The notes beneath the pieces were generated by a model, which saw only the letters and a list, made by a program, of their open reading frames with translations, had not been told where the DNA came from and searched no databases. The position numbers were made by a program, and so were the translations under genes. Source: Deltaproteobacteria bacterium (GTDB taxonomy: Bacteria; Desulfobacterota; Anaeroferrophillalia; Anaeroferrophillales; Tharpellaceae). From it: a DNA stretch of 12,262 nt. The stretch covers positions 1-12,262 of the forward strand of contig JAUVDU010000011.1 in the NCBI GenBank assembly GCA_030595135.1, written 5' to 3'. This document shows, piece after piece, positions 10,246 through 12,262 of the stretch; position 1 is the first letter of the stretch; each line of letters begins with the position of its first letter.

Positions 10246-12262
10246 ATGATTCAAGAAAACCAAATTATTCCGGATGAGTGCGAAAAACAGTTTCTTGGCC
10301 AATTTACCGAGAAGGCCTATCTTGAGTACGCTATGTACGTCATCCTTGACCGGGCCTTGCCCCATATCGGTGACGGCCTGAAACCGGTTCAGCGACGAAT
10401 TGTCTACGCAATGTCGGAACTGGGCTTGAAAGCCGGAGCCAAATACAAAAAATCGGCCCGTACCGTCGGTGATGTTTTAGGTAAATTCCATCCGCACGGC
10501 GACTCCGCTTGCTACGAAGCAATGGTTTTGATGGCTCAGCCGTTCACCTATCGTTATCCTCTGGTTGACGGTCAGGGTAACTGGGGGGCTCCGGATGACC
10601 CTAAATCATTTGCCGCCATGCGTTATACCGAATCACGACTTTCGGCCTATGCCGAACTCCTCTTAAGTGAATTGGGGCAAGGCACTGTCGACTGGGGTGA
10701 CAACTTTGACGGCACCCTCAAAGAACCTAAACTTTTACCGGCCCGCCTGCCGAATATCCTCTTAAATGGAAGTACCGGAATTGCCGTCGGTATGGCGACC
10801 GACATTCCACCCCACAATTTAAGTGAAGTAGCTAGCGCCTGCATCCATCTGCTTGACCATCCTGAAGCGACCACCGCCGAACTCTGTAAATTCATCAAAG
10901 GTCCCGACTATCCTTCTCAAGCCGAAATTATCACGCCCCGTGAAGAGATTATCAAACTCTATGAGAAGGGTAACGGCAGCTTAAAAATGCGGGCGGTCTA
11001 TCAAAAAGAGGATAATGACATCGTCATTACAGCCCTGCCCCACCAGGCTTCCGGGGCTCGGGTCATGGAACAGATTGCAGCCCAGATGCAGGCCAAAAAG
11101 TTACCCATGGTCGCCGATTTAAGAGACGAATCAGACCATGAAGATCCGGTTCGCTTAGTCATTATTCCGCGCTCAAATCGGGTTGACTGCGAAACTTTAA
11201 TGGCTCATCTTTTTGCGACCACTGATCTTGAGAAAAACTACCGGGTCAATCTCAACCTGATTGCTCTGGACGGCCGTCCCCGGGTCATGCAACTCTCCGA
11301 GATACTCAGTGAATGGCTGACTTTCCGCACCGATGTCGTACGCCGCCGACTTAATTTTCGCTTAGAAAAAGTTTTAGCCCGCCTCCATATTCTCGCCGGT
11401 TTGCTGATCGCTTTCCTCAATTTAGATGAAGTCATCGCCATCATTCGCAACAACGACCGACCTAAACCCATTCTCATCGAACGTTTTGCTTTAAGTGACA
11501 TCCAGGCCGAAGCAATTTTAGAGCTCAAACTGCGCCATCTGGCCAAACTTGAGGAGATGAAAATCACGGGTGAAGAGGGTGAGCTGGATAAAGAACGCCA
11601 AGCTTTAGAAGAGATTCTTGGCTCGAGCCGTAAGCTCAAAAGCCTGATTCGCAAAGAGATTAAAGCCGACGCCAAACGCTACGGCGACCCGCGCCGCTCT
11701 CCGACCGTCACCCGCAGCGAAGCCCACGCCTTAAAAACAACCGACCTGTTGCCAACTGAAGCGGTCACGATCATCCTCTCCGACAAAGGCTGGGTCAGGG
11801 CCGGCAAGGGACATGATATCGACCCGGGGAAAATTAACTATCGTTCCGGCGACAGCTTTAAAACTTCGGTACCCGGACGCAGCAATCAACCCGTCATTTT
11901 TCTCGCCGCCAATGGCCGTTGCTACACACTTGCGGCCCACACCCTGCCTTCAGCTCGCAGTCACGGCGAACCCCTAAGCGGGCGCCTGCAAATAGAAAAT
12001 GAGAGCCCGATCGAACATCTGCTCATGGGTGAGGGAGATGAACTATTCCTCATGGCATCCAATAGCGGCTATGGCTTTATTGCCCCTTTAAATGAGTTCT
12101 TAAGCAAAAATCGTAACGGCAAAGCGGTTCTTACACTTCCGTCCACAGCCCTGCCGTTGCCGCCTTTACGCCTGAAAAATATGCAAGAAGACCAGCTCGT
12201 CGCCTTAAGCAGCAGCGGCCGCATGCTAATCTTCCCGCTCGCTCAACTCCCCCTGATGGCCC
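10246..12262 (+). CDS. parC: DNA topoisomerase IV subunit A (ParC), partial at right edge
   Basis: The DNA-cleaving and rejoining subunit of topoisomerase IV. Translating from ATG 10246, the frame stays open for 672 codons to the window edge; E. coli ParC has 752 residues, so perhaps 80 are missing. The catalytic tyrosine is Tyr127 in MRYTESRL. The winged-helix segment has [23 protein letters not shown], with Ser87 and Glu91 at the quinolone-resistance positions (E. coli Ser80/Glu84), i.e. the susceptible residues. The [18 protein letters not shown] tower/gate segment follows, then the coiled-coil region [19 protein letters not shown] (about 422-440). A C-terminal beta-pinwheel starts near 500 with GKGHDID...GDSFK. 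AGGA lies 4 bases before the ATG, 12 bases after the parE stop, so the pair is co-transcribed. The match to gammaproteobacterial ParC, not GyrA, is strong along its length. Confidence 0.96.
   Translation, partial: MIQENQIIPDECEKQFLGQFTEKAYLEYAMYVILDRALPHIGDGLKPVQRRIVYAMSELGLKAGAKYKKSARTVGDVLGKFHPHGDSACYEAMVLMAQPFTYRYPLVDGQGNWGAPDDPKSFAAMRYTESRLSAYAELLLSELGQGTVDWGDNFDGTLKEPKLLPARLPNILLNGSTGIAVGMATDIPPHNLSEVASACIHLLDHPEATTAELCKFIKGPDYPSQAEIITPREEIIKLYEKGNGSLKMRAVYQKEDNDIVITALPHQASGARVMEQIAAQMQAKKLPMVADLRDESDHEDPVRLVIIPRSNRVDCETLMAHLFATTDLEKNYRVNLNLIALDGRPRVMQLSEILSEWLTFRTDVVRRRLNFRLEKVLARLHILAGLLIAFLNLDEVIAIIRNNDRPKPILIERFALSDIQAEAILELKLRHLAKLEEMKITGEEGELDKERQALEEILGSSRKLKSLIRKEIKADAKRYGDPRRSPTVTRSEAHALKTTDLLPTEAVTIILSDKGWVRAGKGHDIDPGKINYRSGDSFKTSVPGRSNQPVIFLAANGRCYTLAAHTLPSARSHGEPLSGRLQIENESPIEHLLMGEGDELFLMASNSGYGFIAPLNEFLSKNRNGKAVLTLPSTALPLPPLRLKNMQEDQLVALSSSGRMLIFPLAQLPLMA

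Noticed and set aside
11238..11675. 145-codon minus-strand ORF rich in Ser, Arg and Leu
   Set aside because: It lies wholly inside parC, which is clearly coding on the plus strand; composition is that of an antisense shadow and there is no recognisable domain.

Overview
The window looks like chromosomal DNA of a Gram-negative, proteobacterium-like organism (Proteobacteria or Desulfobacterota) of moderate GC with an AT-rich central intergenic region. The evidence is a periplasmic binding-protein-dependent TRAP transporter, an NtrY/NtrX two-component pair with an intact sigma-54 contact motif, and topoisomerase IV subunits that closely match the ParE/ParC pattern I know from gammaproteobacteria. 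The species cannot be named from the sequence alone. I see no mobile element, CRISPR array, tRNA or rRNA.

The left half (1-3668) is a minus-strand transport unit, read right to left: dctP (solute-binding protein), dctQ (small membrane subunit), dctM (large permease) and a UspA-family universal stress protein gene, closed by a bidirectional terminator at 1-30. A textbook -24/-12 (sigma-54) promoter sits 36 bases upstream of the dctP start codon, and a strong 11-bp hairpin separates dctP from dctQM. This layout suggests high DctP output, lower permease output, and transcription dependent on an NtrC-family activator. The substrate is not evident.

The centre (3669-4011) is an AT-rich divergent intergenic region. 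It holds a sigma-70-like promoter (TTGCTT, 17 bp, TATTAT) facing right and several short inverted repeats that could be activator or operator sites.

The right half (4012-12262) is a tightly packed plus-strand unit: a DUF4390-type exported protein, an NtrY-like transmembrane histidine kinase (TTG start), an NtrX-like sigma-54-dependent response regulator (ATGA overlap), parE and parC. ParC runs off the right edge. Gaps of 2, -4, 2 and 12 bases suggest one transcript joining nitrogen/redox-type signalling genes to the chromosome-decatenating enzyme. parE starts with an unusual run of nine Asn codons containing (AAT)5.

Working model (inference): NtrY senses an envelope or redox cue, possibly with the DUF4390 protein as a partner. 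NtrX then activates the sigma-54 promoter of the divergent TRAP-Usp operon, and the ATP-binding Usp feeds back on the transporter, as TeaD does for TeaABC in Halomonas. Individual gene calls are firm; the circuit is a prediction.
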